NCBI GenBank assembly: GCA_964458265.1
Contig: CAYWIF010000015.1
Coordinates: 1-64,000 of the forward strand
DNA: 64,000 nucleotides
Reading direction: 5' to 3'
DNA from: JAGVSR01 sp964458265
Lineage (GTDB): Bacteria > Pseudomonadota > Alphaproteobacteria > Rhizobiales > Hyphomicrobiaceae
Each line of letters starts with the position of its first letter. The first letter of the stretch is position 1. The translations under genes and the position numbers were made by a program. Below, piece by piece: positions 42,906-52,318 of this stretch. Under the pieces are notes generated by a model, which saw only the letters and a program-made list of their open reading frames with translations, was not told the origin of the DNA and made no database searches.

Positions 42906-43865
42906 ATGCCAAGCCACCGCGACACCAGCAATCGATCACCCGAGCTTGAACTCGGCGCCGATCTTACGGGTTCCGTGGCAAGCTGGCTGACCTACCTCGA
43001 AATCTCCGAACACCGCTCGCGCGAAACGGTCAAAGCCTACGAACGCGATTTGCGTAACTTCGTCGCCTACCTTCGCAGCCAGCTTGGTCACCCACCGTGT
43101 CTTGGAGACCTCGCGCGTCTCGACCTCAAGACGTTTCGCGGCTTCATGGCGGCAAGGCGGAAGGACGGTCTGACCAGCCGTTCCCTGGCTCGCACGATGT
43201 CTGCGCTGCGGACCTACATGCGCTGGCTGGACGCGACAGGCGCGTCGGATTCCCGCGCCATCATGCGCGTCCGAATGCCAAAACTGCCGCACGCTGTCCC
43301 GAAACCGCTCACAATCGAGAAGGCCTCGGCTGTTATCGATGCGGGCCTCGAAGCCCGAGAGACCTGGGTCGGCGCGCGCGATACAGCCGTCTTGCTTTTG
43401 CTTTACGGCGCCGGGTTGCGCATCTCCGAAGCCCTGGCGCTCACCCCGCGCGATGCACCGGCGCGCGGACGCGAAGTGATCCGCATCACCGGCAAGGGTG
43501 AAAAGGAACGCCTCGTCCCCATCCTGCCGGTGGCTCAAGCCGCGATCGATCGTTACATGAGCCTTGTGCCTTTCACACTCGAACCGGATCAGCCGCTGTT
43601 CCGCGGCACCAAAGGCGGCCCACTTTCGCCACGCATCATTCAACTCGCCGTCGCCCGCATGCGCGACGCGTTGCAGCTTCCCGCCACCGCCACGCCACAC
43701 GCGCTGCGCCATTCCTTCGCAACCCACCTTCTCTCGGCCGGTGCCGATCTTCGGCAGATACAGGAACTGCTGGGTCATGCATCGCTATCGACGACGCAGG
43801 TCTATACGGAAGTCGACCGCGCACTTCTCTTGCGGGTCTATGACGCCGCCCATCCGCGCACCTGA
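42906..43865 (+). CDS. xerC: Tyrosine recombinase XerC
   Basis: A 319-aa chromosome-dimer-resolution recombinase. The N-terminal SAM-like domain (about residues 22-110) includes LTYLEISEHRSRETVKAYERDL. The catalytic residues sit in YGAGLRISEALAL (Arg), GKGEKERLVP (Lys), HALRHSFATHLL (His, Arg), LGHASLSTTQVYT (His and the nucleophilic Tyr in the final block). ATG 42906 is used; the in-frame extension to 42831 is possible but not conserved-looking. It is the housekeeping Xer recombinase, not the integrase of the accessory element. Confidence 0.94.
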   Translation: MPSHRDTSNRSPELELGADLTGSVASWLTYLEISEHRSRETVKAYERDLRNFVAYLRSQLGHPPCLGDLARLDLKTFRGFMAARRKDGLTSRSLARTMSALRTYMRWLDATGASDSRAIMRVRMPKLPHAVPKPLTIEKASAVIDAGLEARETWVGARDTAVLLLLYGAGLRISEALALTPRDAPARGREVIRITGKGEKERLVPILPVAQAAIDRYMSLVPFTLEPDQPLFRGTKGGPLSPRIIQLAVARMRDALQLPATATPHALRHSFATHLLSAGADLRQIQELLGHASLSTTQVYTEVDRALLLRVYDAAHPRT

Positions 43866-43973
43866 CGGCATTCACGTGCGAGGGTCGGCGCACCACAGGG
43901 CAGGAGCAGAGCGAACAATCAAAACCGACCGTGCGAGTCGGCCGGCTCCCCGCAGGGGAGTCGCCTCGCACAA

Positions 43974-45374
43974 CTAATAGTGTATCGCCCGTTTACCGGC
44001 TGCGAGCGCGGCTTCCTTCACGGCTTCCGTAAGCGTTGGATGCGCGTGACACGTTCGCGCCAAATCCTCCGCGGAACCGCCGAACTCCATCAGAACTGCA
44101 GCCTCCGCGATCATTTCTCCCGCATGGGGGCCGATGATATGCACACCAAGCACGCGGTCCGTCTCTGCATCGGCCAACACCTTCACAAACCCGTCCGTCG
44201 TCCGATTGACCTTGGCGCGGCCGTTCGCGGTGAAAGGAAACTTGCCGGCCGTATAGGCAATGTCTGCCGCTTTCAGGTCTTCCTCGGTCATGCCAACGCT
44301 CGCAACCTCCGGCGCCGTATAAACGACGCTCGGAATCACGTCGTAATTCACATGCCCAGCCTGGCCCGCAAGAATTTCGGCAACCGCAACGCCCTCATCC
44401 TCGGCCTTGTGCGCCAGCATCGGTCCGGCAATCACGTCGCCGATGGCGTAGATACCCGCGACGCTCGTCTCGAAATGTTCGTTGACTGCAATTCGTCCTT
44501 TGGAATCCCGATCGACCCCAACTTCTTCGAGCCCAAGACCTGCAGTGTATGGCTTGCGTCCGACAGCAACGAGCACCACATCCGCCTCGACCGTTTCGCT
44601 TGCCGCATCGCCCGCACCCGGCACGACACTGACCGAGAGACCCGCGTCACCGGCGCCGGCGATGCCCGTCACCTTCTGCCCTAGCCGGAAAGTGAAACCC
44701 TGCTTTTCGAGAATGCGTTGAAACGTGCGCGCCACCTCCAAGTCCATGCCCGGCAAGACCCGATCGAGAAACTCCACCACCACGACCTCAGAACCAAGCC
44801 GCCGCCATACCGATCCAAGCTCAAGGCCGATAACGCCGGCACCGATGACCAGAAGTTTCTTGGGCACCTTTGCTAACGTCAGCGCGCCGGTTGACGACAC
44901 GACCGATTTTTCATCAATTGCGATGCCCGGCAGCGACACGACGTCCGATCCCGTCGCAATGACGATGGCTTTCGCGGCGAGCTCCGACATCTCGCCGTTA
45001 ATGAACGTGATGCCGACCGTCCCGGCGTTCAAAATGCGGCCCGTCCCGTGGAAACTGTCGATTTTGTTCTTCTTCAAAAGATACGCGACGCCATCCACGT
45101 TACCTTTTACGCCTTCATCCTTGAATGCGAGCATGCGTTCCAGGTCGAGCTTTGGCTTCACATTGATGCCCATCGACGCAAAACGATGCGACGCCTCGTC
45201 AAACAGCTCCGATGTGTGCAGGAGAGCCTTCGACGGAATACATCCGATGTTGAGACACGTCCCGCCGTGTGTCGGACGCTTCTCCACGACGGCGACCTTC
45301 ATTCCCAATTGCGCGGCGCGAATGGCGCAGACGTAGCCGCCAGGTCCGGTGCCGATTACGATCAGGTCATACAT
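43974..45374 (-). CDS. lpdA: Dihydrolipoyl dehydrogenase (E3)
   Basis: A 466-aa flavoprotein. YDLIVIGTGPGGYVCAIRAAQLG binds FAD. GGTCLNIGCIPSKALLHTSE holds the redox cysteines (CxxxxC). A second nucleotide fold, LVIGAGVIGLELGSVW, follows. The C-terminal HAHPTLTEAVKEAAL contains the His and Glu of the catalytic dyad. It reoxidizes lipoate in 2-oxoacid dehydrogenases. It lies 73 bp downstream of sucB, so it is the E3 of the 2-oxoglutarate dehydrogenase complex here and may be shared with others. Confidence 0.97.
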   Translation of the reverse strand: MYDLIVIGTGPGGYVCAIRAAQLGMKVAVVEKRPTHGGTCLNIGCIPSKALLHTSELFDEASHRFASMGINVKPKLDLERMLAFKDEGVKGNVDGVAYLLKKNKIDSFHGTGRILNAGTVGITFINGEMSELAAKAIVIATGSDVVSLPGIAIDEKSVVSSTGALTLAKVPKKLLVIGAGVIGLELGSVWRRLGSEVVVVEFLDRVLPGMDLEVARTFQRILEKQGFTFRLGQKVTGIAGAGDAGLSVSVVPGAGDAASETVEADVVLVAVGRKPYTAGLGLEEVGVDRDSKGRIAVNEHFETSVAGIYAIGDVIAGPMLAHKAEDEGVAVAEILAGQAGHVNYDVIPSVVYTAPEVASVGMTEEDLKAADIAYTAGKFPFTANGRAKVNRTTDGFVKVLADAETDRVLGVHIIGPHAGEMIAEAAVLMEFGGSAEDLARTCHAHPTLTEAVKEAALAAGKRAIHY

Positions 45375-45447
45375 TCCAATAATCTCATCCCAATAGTCAC
45401 GGGCGCGCGCGCTCTACAGAATAAGGTCTGCATTGCTCTGAATTGAA

Positions 45448-46728
45448 TCACAGTTCGAGAATGAACCGCTGCGGATCCTCGAGGCATTCCTTAACCCGCA
45501 CCAGGAACGTTACCGCTTCCTTGCCGTCGACGATCCGGTGATCGTAGCTGAGCGCCAGATACATCATCGGACGCGCCAGGATCTGCCCGTTCCTCACCAC
45601 CGGCCGTTCTTCGATGCGGTGCATACCAAGAATGCCCGACTGTGGTGCATTGAGGATCGGAGTCGAAAGCATCGACCCGTAAACGCCACCGTTCGAAATC
45701 GTGAACGTGCCACCCTGCATATCCTCGATCGAAAGCTTTCCGTCCCGCGCGCGCTTGCCAAACTCCGCGATCGTCACTTCCGTCTCGGCCAGCGACATGC
45801 GATCCGCGTCGCGCAACACCGGCACCACGAGTCCGCGCTCTGTCCCGACGGCGACGCCGATGTGGTAGTAGTTCTTGTAAATGATGTCGTCGCCGTCGAT
45901 TTCGGCATTAACGGCGGGGATCTCGCGCAGGGCCTGCACGCAGGCCTTCACAAAGAAGCCCATGAATCCGAGCTTCACGCCGTGCCGCTTCTCGAACAAG
46001 TCCTTATATTGTGCGCGCAGCCCCATCACGGCGCTCATGTCGACGTCGTTGAACGTCGTCAGCATCGCCGCCGAATTCTGAGCGTCCTTCAGGCGACGGG
46101 CGATCGTCTGCCGCAACCGGGTCATCTTCACGCGCTCTTCCCGGCCCGGCTCACCCACCGTCGTCGGTACCCTCAATTCCTGGATCGGGACGGGTACCGG
46201 GGTCGATGGGCTTTCTCGCCTTGGCGCAACCGCGGCCGCCGGAGCCGCCTGCGGCGCGGTCTGCTTGGCCGCCGCAGCCGCGATGGCATCTTCCTTTAGG
46301 ACCTGGCCACGCCGGCCCGACCCATCAACGTCTCCAGCATCGATCTGCGCTTCAGCGAGCACTTTTCGCGCCGCGGGCGCCGGCGGCGGCGCCGGTTTCG
46401 CGGGTGCAGGTTTCGCTGCCGCTGCCTTTGCGGTCTCGGCCTTCGCAGCCGGAGCGGCTTTTGCCTTTGCGGGCGGCGTCGCGGTGGCACCACCATCGTT
46501 GAGCGCGCCGAGCAACGCCCCGATCGCCACGGTCGCACCCGGCGCTACAAGGATGTCACCCATCACGCCGGCCGCGGGTGCCGGCACTTCCACGGTTACT
46601 TTGTCCGTCTCGAGTTCGACCAGCGGCTCGTCCATTTTCACCGCTTCGCCGGGCTTCTTGAACCAACGCCCCACCGTCGCTTCGGTGATCGACTCGCCCA
46701 GCACCGGAACCTTGATATCGATCGTCAT
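45448..46728 (-). CDS. sucB: 2-Oxoglutarate dehydrogenase E2 (dihydrolipoyl succinyltransferase)
   Basis: A 426-aa E2 subunit. The lipoyl domain (about residues 1-76) has DEPLVELETDKVTVEVPAP with the lipoylated lysine. An Ala/Pro/Lys-rich hinge leads to the subunit-binding domain (RKVLAEAQIDAGDVDGSGRRGQVLKED). The catalytic core carries LALSYDHRIVDGKEAVTFL with the HxxxDG active-site motif. ATG 46728 is chosen because GAGG lies six bases upstream. It follows sucA and precedes lpdA. Confidence 0.97.
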   Translation of the reverse strand: MTIDIKVPVLGESITEATVGRWFKKPGEAVKMDEPLVELETDKVTVEVPAPAAGVMGDILVAPGATVAIGALLGALNDGGATATPPAKAKAAPAAKAETAKAAAAKPAPAKPAPPPAPAARKVLAEAQIDAGDVDGSGRRGQVLKEDAIAAAAAKQTAPQAAPAAAVAPRRESPSTPVPVPIQELRVPTTVGEPGREERVKMTRLRQTIARRLKDAQNSAAMLTTFNDVDMSAVMGLRAQYKDLFEKRHGVKLGFMGFFVKACVQALREIPAVNAEIDGDDIIYKNYYHIGVAVGTERGLVVPVLRDADRMSLAETEVTIAEFGKRARDGKLSIEDMQGGTFTISNGGVYGSMLSTPILNAPQSGILGMHRIEERPVVRNGQILARPMMYLALSYDHRIVDGKEAVTFLVRVKECLEDPQRFILEL

Positions 46729-46783
46729 GCGCATCCTCGATTTGCGCCGTGCGCGGACCACACGTCCATGCGCCCGGCGGCGG

Positions 46784-49774
46784 TTATTTGCTGCTGCCCT
46801 TCAGCGCGTCATTCACGAGCGCCGCCTGTTCGGCCAGATGTTTGCTGAGCTGGCCTGTCGCCGGCGAAGCTGCCGCCGCGCGGCCCGCATACCTCGGCCG
46901 CCGGTGAATATAGCCAAGGTGCGTCAGGACCCACTCGATGTTGGCATCCATGAAGTGCCACGCCCCCATGTTCTTCGGCTCTTCCTGGCACCAGACGATT
47001 TCGGCGAACTTGAACCGTCCCAGTTCGCTGATCAGCGCCCGTGCGGGGAATGGATAAAGCTGCTCAACGCGCAAGAGGTAAACATTGTCGATGCCCTGCT
47101 GTTCGCGCGCCTCGTAAAGATCGTAGTAAACCTTGCCGGAGCACAGCACGACCCTGACGATCTGATCGTCCGGCACGAGCGTGATCTTCTCTCCCGGCCG
47201 CGTCTGGGCGTCGTCCTGCAGAATACGATGGAAAGAAGTGTTGGGCCCCAGTTCTTCGATGCGCGACACCACCCGCTTGTGCCGCAGCAACGACTTCGGC
47301 GTCATCAGGATCAGCGGCTTGCGGAATTTGCGCAGCAACTGGCGCCGCAAAATATGGAAATAGTTCGCTGGCGTGGTGCAGTTCGCCACCTGCCAGTTGT
47401 CTTCGGCGCACAATTGCAGGAAGCGCTCCAGCCGCGCGGAGGAATGTTCCGGTCCCTGCCCCTCGAATCCGTGCGGGAGCAGACATACAAGACCCGACAT
47501 GCGGAGCCATTTGCGCTCGGCGGACGACAGGAACTGATCAAAAATGACCTGCGCCCCGTTGGCGAAGTCGCCGAATTGCGCCTCCCACAACACGAGCGCG
47601 TTGGGCTCTGCCAGCGAATAGCCGTACTCGAAGCCGAGCACCGCCTCTTCCGACAGCATGGTATTGATGACTTCGAACTTGGCTTGATCGGGTGAAACGA
47701 ATTTTAGCGGCGTGTAGCGGCGCTCGCTATCCTGGTCGATCAGAACACAGTGACGCTGCGAGAAGGTTCCCCGTTCGCTGTCCTGGCCCGAAAGCCGGAC
47801 GGGATAACCTTCCTTCAGGAGCGTTCCGAACGACAGCGCCTCCGCCATCGCCCAGTCGATCCCCTGCCCGCTTTCGACCATCTCGCGCCGCCGCTCCATC
47901 AGCTTCACGATCGTTTTGTGCGCATCAAACTCGTTCGGGATCGCCGTGATCTGCCGGCCCACATGGCGCAGCGCTTCACCTGCCACGCCGGTCGCCGTCG
48001 CCATGTCGTCTTCGCCGGCCCGTTCGAAGCCCGACCACCGGCCGTCAAGCCAGTCTGCCTTGTTGGGCTTATAGGTGTCGGCCGCCCCGAATTCATCGTC
48101 GAGCCGCGCACGCACGGAGCCCCGCATATCCTCAACTTCGCCCTGTGCAATCACGCCCTCTTCGACGAGACGCTGACCGTAAACCTCGACGACCGTGGGA
48201 TGCGCCTTGATCTTTTTATACATCAGCGGCTGCGTGAACATCGGCTCGTCGCTCTCGTTGTGACCGAAGCGGCGATAGCAAAACATGTCGATGACGACCG
48301 GCTTCTGGAACCGTTGCCGGAACTCAATCGCGATCTTCGCGCAATGCACGACCGCCTCTGGGTCGTCGCCGTTCACATGCAGGATGGGCGCTTCGATCAT
48401 GCGCGCGACGTCGGAACAGTATGGCGACGAACGCGAATACCGCGGACTGGTGGTAAAGCCGATCTGATTGTTGATGATGAAGTGGATCGAACCGCCCGTC
48501 CGGTGTCCCTTCAATCCCGAAAGCCCGAAACATTCGGCAACCACGCCCTGGCCCGCGAACGCTGCATCGCCGTGAATGAGCAGCGGCAGGATCGGCGACC
48601 GGTCCGAAGGATCGCACCCATATTGATCCTGCTTCGCGCGGACCTTTCCCAGCACCACAGGATCGACGATTTCCAGATGCGATGGGTTTGCCGTGAGCGA
48701 CAAGTGCACATTGTTGCCGTCGAATGACCGGTCGGAGGAGGCACCCAAATGGTATTTGACGTCGCCCGAACCTTCCACGTCGTCAGGCTTGAACGACCCG
48801 CCCTTGAATTCGTTGAAAATCGCCCGCAGCGGCTTGCCGAGAACGTTGCCGAGCACGTTCAGACGTCCACGATGCGCCATCCCAAAGACGATCTCAGCAA
48901 CGCCGAGTTGCCCACCGCGCTTGATGATCTGCTCCAACGCGGGGATCATCGCCTCGCCGCCGTCCAGCCCGAACCGCTTCGTCCCGGTATACTTGAGATC
49001 GCAAAACTTCTCGAAGAGTTCGGTCTCGATTAGCTTGTTGAGAATGGCGCGTTTGCCGGGCACCGTGAAGTTGATGCCTTTCTCCTCGCCCTCAACCCGC
49101 TGCTGCAGCCACGATTTCTGCGCCGGGTTCGTAATGTGCATGAACTGAAAGCCGATTTTCCGGCAATAGGTCCGCCGCAATATCGACAGCACTTGCCGGA
49201 TGGTCGCAAATTCTAGGCCCAGATAGCGATCGAGGAACACCGGCCGGTCGAGATCGGCCTCTGTGAAGCCATACGTTTCGGCGCGCAGTTCCTTGTGGAC
49301 ATTGCGTTCTGCAATGCCGAGCGGATCAAGATCGGCCGCCAAGTGCCCCATGACGCGATAGGCGCGTATCAGCATTAATGCGCGGATCGAATCCTGCGTC
49401 GCCCGGACCGACGCCGCCGGCGAAAGTTCGATGCCGGCCTCGTGCGCCCGTTGGTGCAGACGCGTGCGCAACTGCGGTTCGCCCGGACCCTCGTCCCCCG
49501 TCAGCGCTGCAATCATCTCGTCGTGCTGCATCAGCTCCGAAAGCGGAATGCCCCACGAAGGCCCGCCGTTGCCACCGGTCACCGGGATCAACTGATCGTC
49601 GCTGCGCGGCCGCTGATGGTCTTCCTTCAGACTTTCGAAGAAATGGCGCCACTCATCCGAGACCGACCCCGGATTGCGCGCGTACTGCTCCTGCATCTCT
49701 TCGATGTAGGGGGCATTCGTGCCCTGCAGAAACGACGTCTTGAGAAACTGCTCATTGCGCGCGTGGCGTGTCAT
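46784..49774 (-). CDS. sucA: 2-Oxoglutarate dehydrogenase E1
   Basis: A 996-aa thiamine-diphosphate-dependent subunit that decarboxylates 2-oxoglutarate. The N-terminal LQGTNAPYIEEMQEQYARNP is the E2-binding segment. FGMAHRGRLNVLGNVLGKP, then the ThDP-binding GDAAFAGQGVVAECFGLSG with FIINNQIGFTTSP, and RRFGHNESDEPMFTQP follow. The C-terminal block includes QDSERGTFSQRHCVLIDQ and ALVLWEAQFGDFANGAQ. AGGA precedes ATG 49774. It is transcribed with sucB and probably lpdA. A terminator upstream (50002-50043) separates it from sucCD. Confidence 0.98.
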   Translation of the reverse strand: MTRHARNEQFLKTSFLQGTNAPYIEEMQEQYARNPGSVSDEWRHFFESLKEDHQRPRSDDQLIPVTGGNGGPSWGIPLSELMQHDEMIAALTGDEGPGEPQLRTRLHQRAHEAGIELSPAASVRATQDSIRALMLIRAYRVMGHLAADLDPLGIAERNVHKELRAETYGFTEADLDRPVFLDRYLGLEFATIRQVLSILRRTYCRKIGFQFMHITNPAQKSWLQQRVEGEEKGINFTVPGKRAILNKLIETELFEKFCDLKYTGTKRFGLDGGEAMIPALEQIIKRGGQLGVAEIVFGMAHRGRLNVLGNVLGKPLRAIFNEFKGGSFKPDDVEGSGDVKYHLGASSDRSFDGNNVHLSLTANPSHLEIVDPVVLGKVRAKQDQYGCDPSDRSPILPLLIHGDAAFAGQGVVAECFGLSGLKGHRTGGSIHFIINNQIGFTTSPRYSRSSPYCSDVARMIEAPILHVNGDDPEAVVHCAKIAIEFRQRFQKPVVIDMFCYRRFGHNESDEPMFTQPLMYKKIKAHPTVVEVYGQRLVEEGVIAQGEVEDMRGSVRARLDDEFGAADTYKPNKADWLDGRWSGFERAGEDDMATATGVAGEALRHVGRQITAIPNEFDAHKTIVKLMERRREMVESGQGIDWAMAEALSFGTLLKEGYPVRLSGQDSERGTFSQRHCVLIDQDSERRYTPLKFVSPDQAKFEVINTMLSEEAVLGFEYGYSLAEPNALVLWEAQFGDFANGAQVIFDQFLSSAERKWLRMSGLVCLLPHGFEGQGPEHSSARLERFLQLCAEDNWQVANCTTPANYFHILRRQLLRKFRKPLILMTPKSLLRHKRVVSRIEELGPNTSFHRILQDDAQTRPGEKITLVPDDQIVRVVLCSGKVYYDLYEAREQQGIDNVYLLRVEQLYPFPARALISELGRFKFAEIVWCQEEPKNMGAWHFMDANIEWVLTHLGYIHRRPRYAGRAAAASPATGQLSKHLAEQAALVNDALKGSSK

Positions 49775-50001
49775 TTTTGATGTCCTGAACGGAACCCGGC
49801 TGAGGTGCCAGCCGTCGATCTAGCGGGCAATACGCACATCACTGGGCTGCGACGGATGACTGGTCAGACTACTCAGAATACGACGTCAAACGGCCATGCT
49901 GCACCGCAGCGCTCAAGACCCTACTCCCTTTGCGTTTGTGTTTTAAGACCCTCCAAAGTGCAGGTCGGGCCCTATTTTCAGGCATCTTGCGGTTGCATGT
50001 C

Positions 50002-50043
50002 AAAAATGATGCGGCGCCGCAGGCATTCTGCCCACGGCGCCGC
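50002..50043 (-). terminator. Terminator-like hairpin between sucD and sucA
   Basis: A 9-bp inverted repeat GCGGCGCCG/CGGCGCCGC (50011-50019 and 50035-50043) with a 15-nt loop. On the minus strand ATCATTTTTG follows (50010-50001), a moderate T tract. It lies 26 bp after the sucD stop. The remaining non-coding sequence to 49775 must hold the sucA promoter, which is not obvious. Confidence 0.65.
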
Positions 50044-50068
50044 TTGAACTGACCGTAAGTCGAGTTGC

Positions 50069-50968
50069 CTACTTGCCGAGGACTTTGAGCAAGGTCGTTC
50101 CGAGCGCCGCCGGGCTGTCGGCCATGGCCACACCCGCCTTTTGCATCGCCTCGATCTTGTCTTCGGCTTTGCCCTTCCCACCCGAGATAATCGCACCGGC
50201 ATGACCCATGCGCCGCCCAGGAGGGGCCGACGCCCCGGCAATGAATCCTGCCATCGGCTTCTTGCGGCCCTTCTTCGCCTGAGCCATCAGCCACTCGGCC
50301 GCTTCTTCTTCGGCTGAACCGCCGATTTCGCCGATCATAATGATCGACGTCGTTTCCGGGTCATTGAGGAACAAGTCGAGCACGTCGATGAATTCCGTGC
50401 CCTTTACAGGGTCGCCACCGATGCCCACCGCCGTCGTCTGGCCGAGCTTGGCATCCGTCGTCTGCTTCACGGCCTCATATGTCAGTGTGCCGGAACGCGA
50501 TACGACACCGACCGACCCCTTGGAAAAGATGTTCCCCGGCATGATACCGATTTTGCACTGACCAGGCGTCAGCACGCCGGGGCAGTTGGGTCCCACGAGG
50601 CGCGACTTCGAACCCGTGAGCGCGCGCTTCACGCGGATCATGTCGATGACCGGAATGCCTTCCGTGATGCAGACAATGAGCGGGATCTCCGCATCGATGG
50701 CTTCCAGAATGGCGTCCGCTGCAAACGGCGGCGGAACATAGATGGCACTCGCCGTCGCGCCCGTTTTCTCTTTCGCTTCCAGCACCGTATTGAACATCGG
50801 CACGTCGGCAAGCTCTGCGTCGGGATGGTTCGTCCCGCCTTTGCCCGGTGTCACGCCGCCGGCGATCTTCGTGCCGTAAGCCTTCGCCTGCTTGGTGTGA
50901 AACGTTCCCTGGCTGCCGGTGATGCCCTGACAGATGGTAATTGTGGTCTTATCGACGAGTACGGACAT
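50069..50968 (-). CDS. sucD: Succinyl-CoA synthetase alpha subunit
   Basis: A 299-aa subunit. MSVLVDKTTITICQGITGSQGTFHT begins the CoA-binding domain. LVGPNCPGVLTPGQCKIGIMPG and GVVSRSGTLTYEAV follow. GRRMGHAGAIISGGKG near residue 250 has the histidine that is phosphorylated in catalysis. It starts two bases after the sucC stop. With SucC it converts succinyl-CoA to succinate with ATP or GTP formation. Confidence 0.98.
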   Translation of the reverse strand: MSVLVDKTTITICQGITGSQGTFHTKQAKAYGTKIAGGVTPGKGGTNHPDAELADVPMFNTVLEAKEKTGATASAIYVPPPFAADAILEAIDAEIPLIVCITEGIPVIDMIRVKRALTGSKSRLVGPNCPGVLTPGQCKIGIMPGNIFSKGSVGVVSRSGTLTYEAVKQTTDAKLGQTTAVGIGGDPVKGTEFIDVLDLFLNDPETTSIIMIGEIGGSAEEEAAEWLMAQAKKGRKKPMAGFIAGASAPPGRRMGHAGAIISGGKGKAEDKIEAMQKAGVAMADSPAALGTTLLKVLGK

Positions 50969-50970
50969 GA

Positions 50971-52170
50971 TCAGGCAACCTTCTTGACTTCATCGGTGAT
51001 CTTGCGGGCGGCATCGGCGAGATCGTCCGCGGGGACGATCTTCAGACCGGATTCGGCAAGCATCTTCTTGCCCAGTTCGACGTTCGTGCCTTCCAGGCGC
51101 ACGACGAGCGGAACGGTGATCGCCATTTCGCGTGCGGCCGCGATCACGCCCTCCGCGATGATGTCGCAACGCATGATGCCGCCGAAAATATTGACCAGAA
51201 TGCCTTTCACCGCCGGATCGGCAAGGATCAGCTTGAAGGCTTCCCTGACCTTTTCCTTCGAAGCGCCGCCACCAACATCGAGGAAGTTGGCCGGCTCCGC
51301 GCCGTAAAGCTTGATAATATCCATCGTCGCCATGGCAAGACCGGCGCCGTTGACGAGACAGCCGATATTGCCGTCGAGCTTGATGAACGCCAGATCGTGC
51401 TTCGAAGCCTCGATCTCGCTCGGCTCCTCTTCCGTGATGTCGCGGTAGGCGACGATCTCGGGGTGCCGGAAGAGGGCGTTCGAATCAAAGTTCATCTTGC
51501 CGTCGAGCGCAATCAGGTGGCCCTCTTTGGTCACCACCAGCGGATTGATCTCCAGAAGGCTCATGTCCTTCTCAAGGAACATCCGATAGAGGTTGGCCGC
51601 CGTCGCCTGCATCTGCTTGGCAGCTTCGCCCTTAAGCCCCAGCGCGAAGGCAAGCTTGCGGCCGTGAAAGGGTTGGAAACCTGACGCCGGATCGACCGAC
51701 ATGGTCAGGATCTTTTCCGGCGTATCGTGCGCCACTTTCTCAATGTCCATCCCGCCTTCGGTGGAGGCGATGAACGCGACGCGCGAGGTCGCGCGGTCGA
51801 CGAGCATGGAAAGATAAAGTTCCTTGTCGATCGCCGTGCCGTCTTCGACGTAGAGACGCCGAACGACCCGCCCCGCCTCGCCCGTCTGGATCGTGACCAG
51901 CGTCCGGCCGAGCATCTCGCCTGCGAACTGCTTCACCTCCTCGATCGACTTCGCAAGCCGGACACCGCCCTTTTCACCGGCCTCCTTCTCCTTGAAGGTC
52001 CCCTTGCCGCGACCGCCGGCGTGGATCTGTGCCTTGACGACCCAGACCGGTCCCGGGAGCTGCTTGGCGGCGTCAACCGCTTCCTCGACCGTAAACGCTG
52101 CACCGCCTTTGCCGGTCGGGATGCCGTACTGGCGATATAGCTCCTTCGCCTGATGCTCGTGGATATTCAT
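50971..52170 (-). CDS. sucC: Succinyl-CoA synthetase beta subunit
   Basis: A 399-aa ATP-grasp subunit. MNIHEHQAKELYRQYGIPTGKG is the canonical start. VWVVKAQIHAGGRGKGTFKEKEAGEKGGVRLAKS is the nucleotide-binding loop region. LEINPLVVTKEGHLIALDGKMNFD carries metal ligands, and VNIFGGIMRCDIIAEG lies near the C-terminus. It is followed within two bases by sucD, a strict operon pair. mdh lies 148 bp upstream. Confidence 0.98.
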   Translation of the reverse strand: MNIHEHQAKELYRQYGIPTGKGGAAFTVEEAVDAAKQLPGPVWVVKAQIHAGGRGKGTFKEKEAGEKGGVRLAKSIEEVKQFAGEMLGRTLVTIQTGEAGRVVRRLYVEDGTAIDKELYLSMLVDRATSRVAFIASTEGGMDIEKVAHDTPEKILTMSVDPASGFQPFHGRKLAFALGLKGEAAKQMQATAANLYRMFLEKDMSLLEINPLVVTKEGHLIALDGKMNFDSNALFRHPEIVAYRDITEEEPSEIEASKHDLAFIKLDGNIGCLVNGAGLAMATMDIIKLYGAEPANFLDVGGGASKEKVREAFKLILADPAVKGILVNIFGGIMRCDIIAEGVIAAAREMAITVPLVVRLEGTNVELGKKMLAESGLKIVPADDLADAARKITDEVKKVA

Positions 52171-52318
52171 GGCGCTCCTGGACGATCTCTATTGTGGATG
52201 AATGACGGCGTGTTTAATCGCGGACTTGATCCTCCGGCCACCCCCGAACGGGCCGCCCGGGCCTACCCTGTCGGGCATTGCGGCGATGTGGCTGGGACCG
52301 CGGATCAGGGTTCGGGAA

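Noticed and set aside
42906..43865. XerC as the integrase of the accessory element
   Set aside because: Sequence and context (single core gene far from tRNA-Arg) fit the housekeeping dimer-resolution recombinase.
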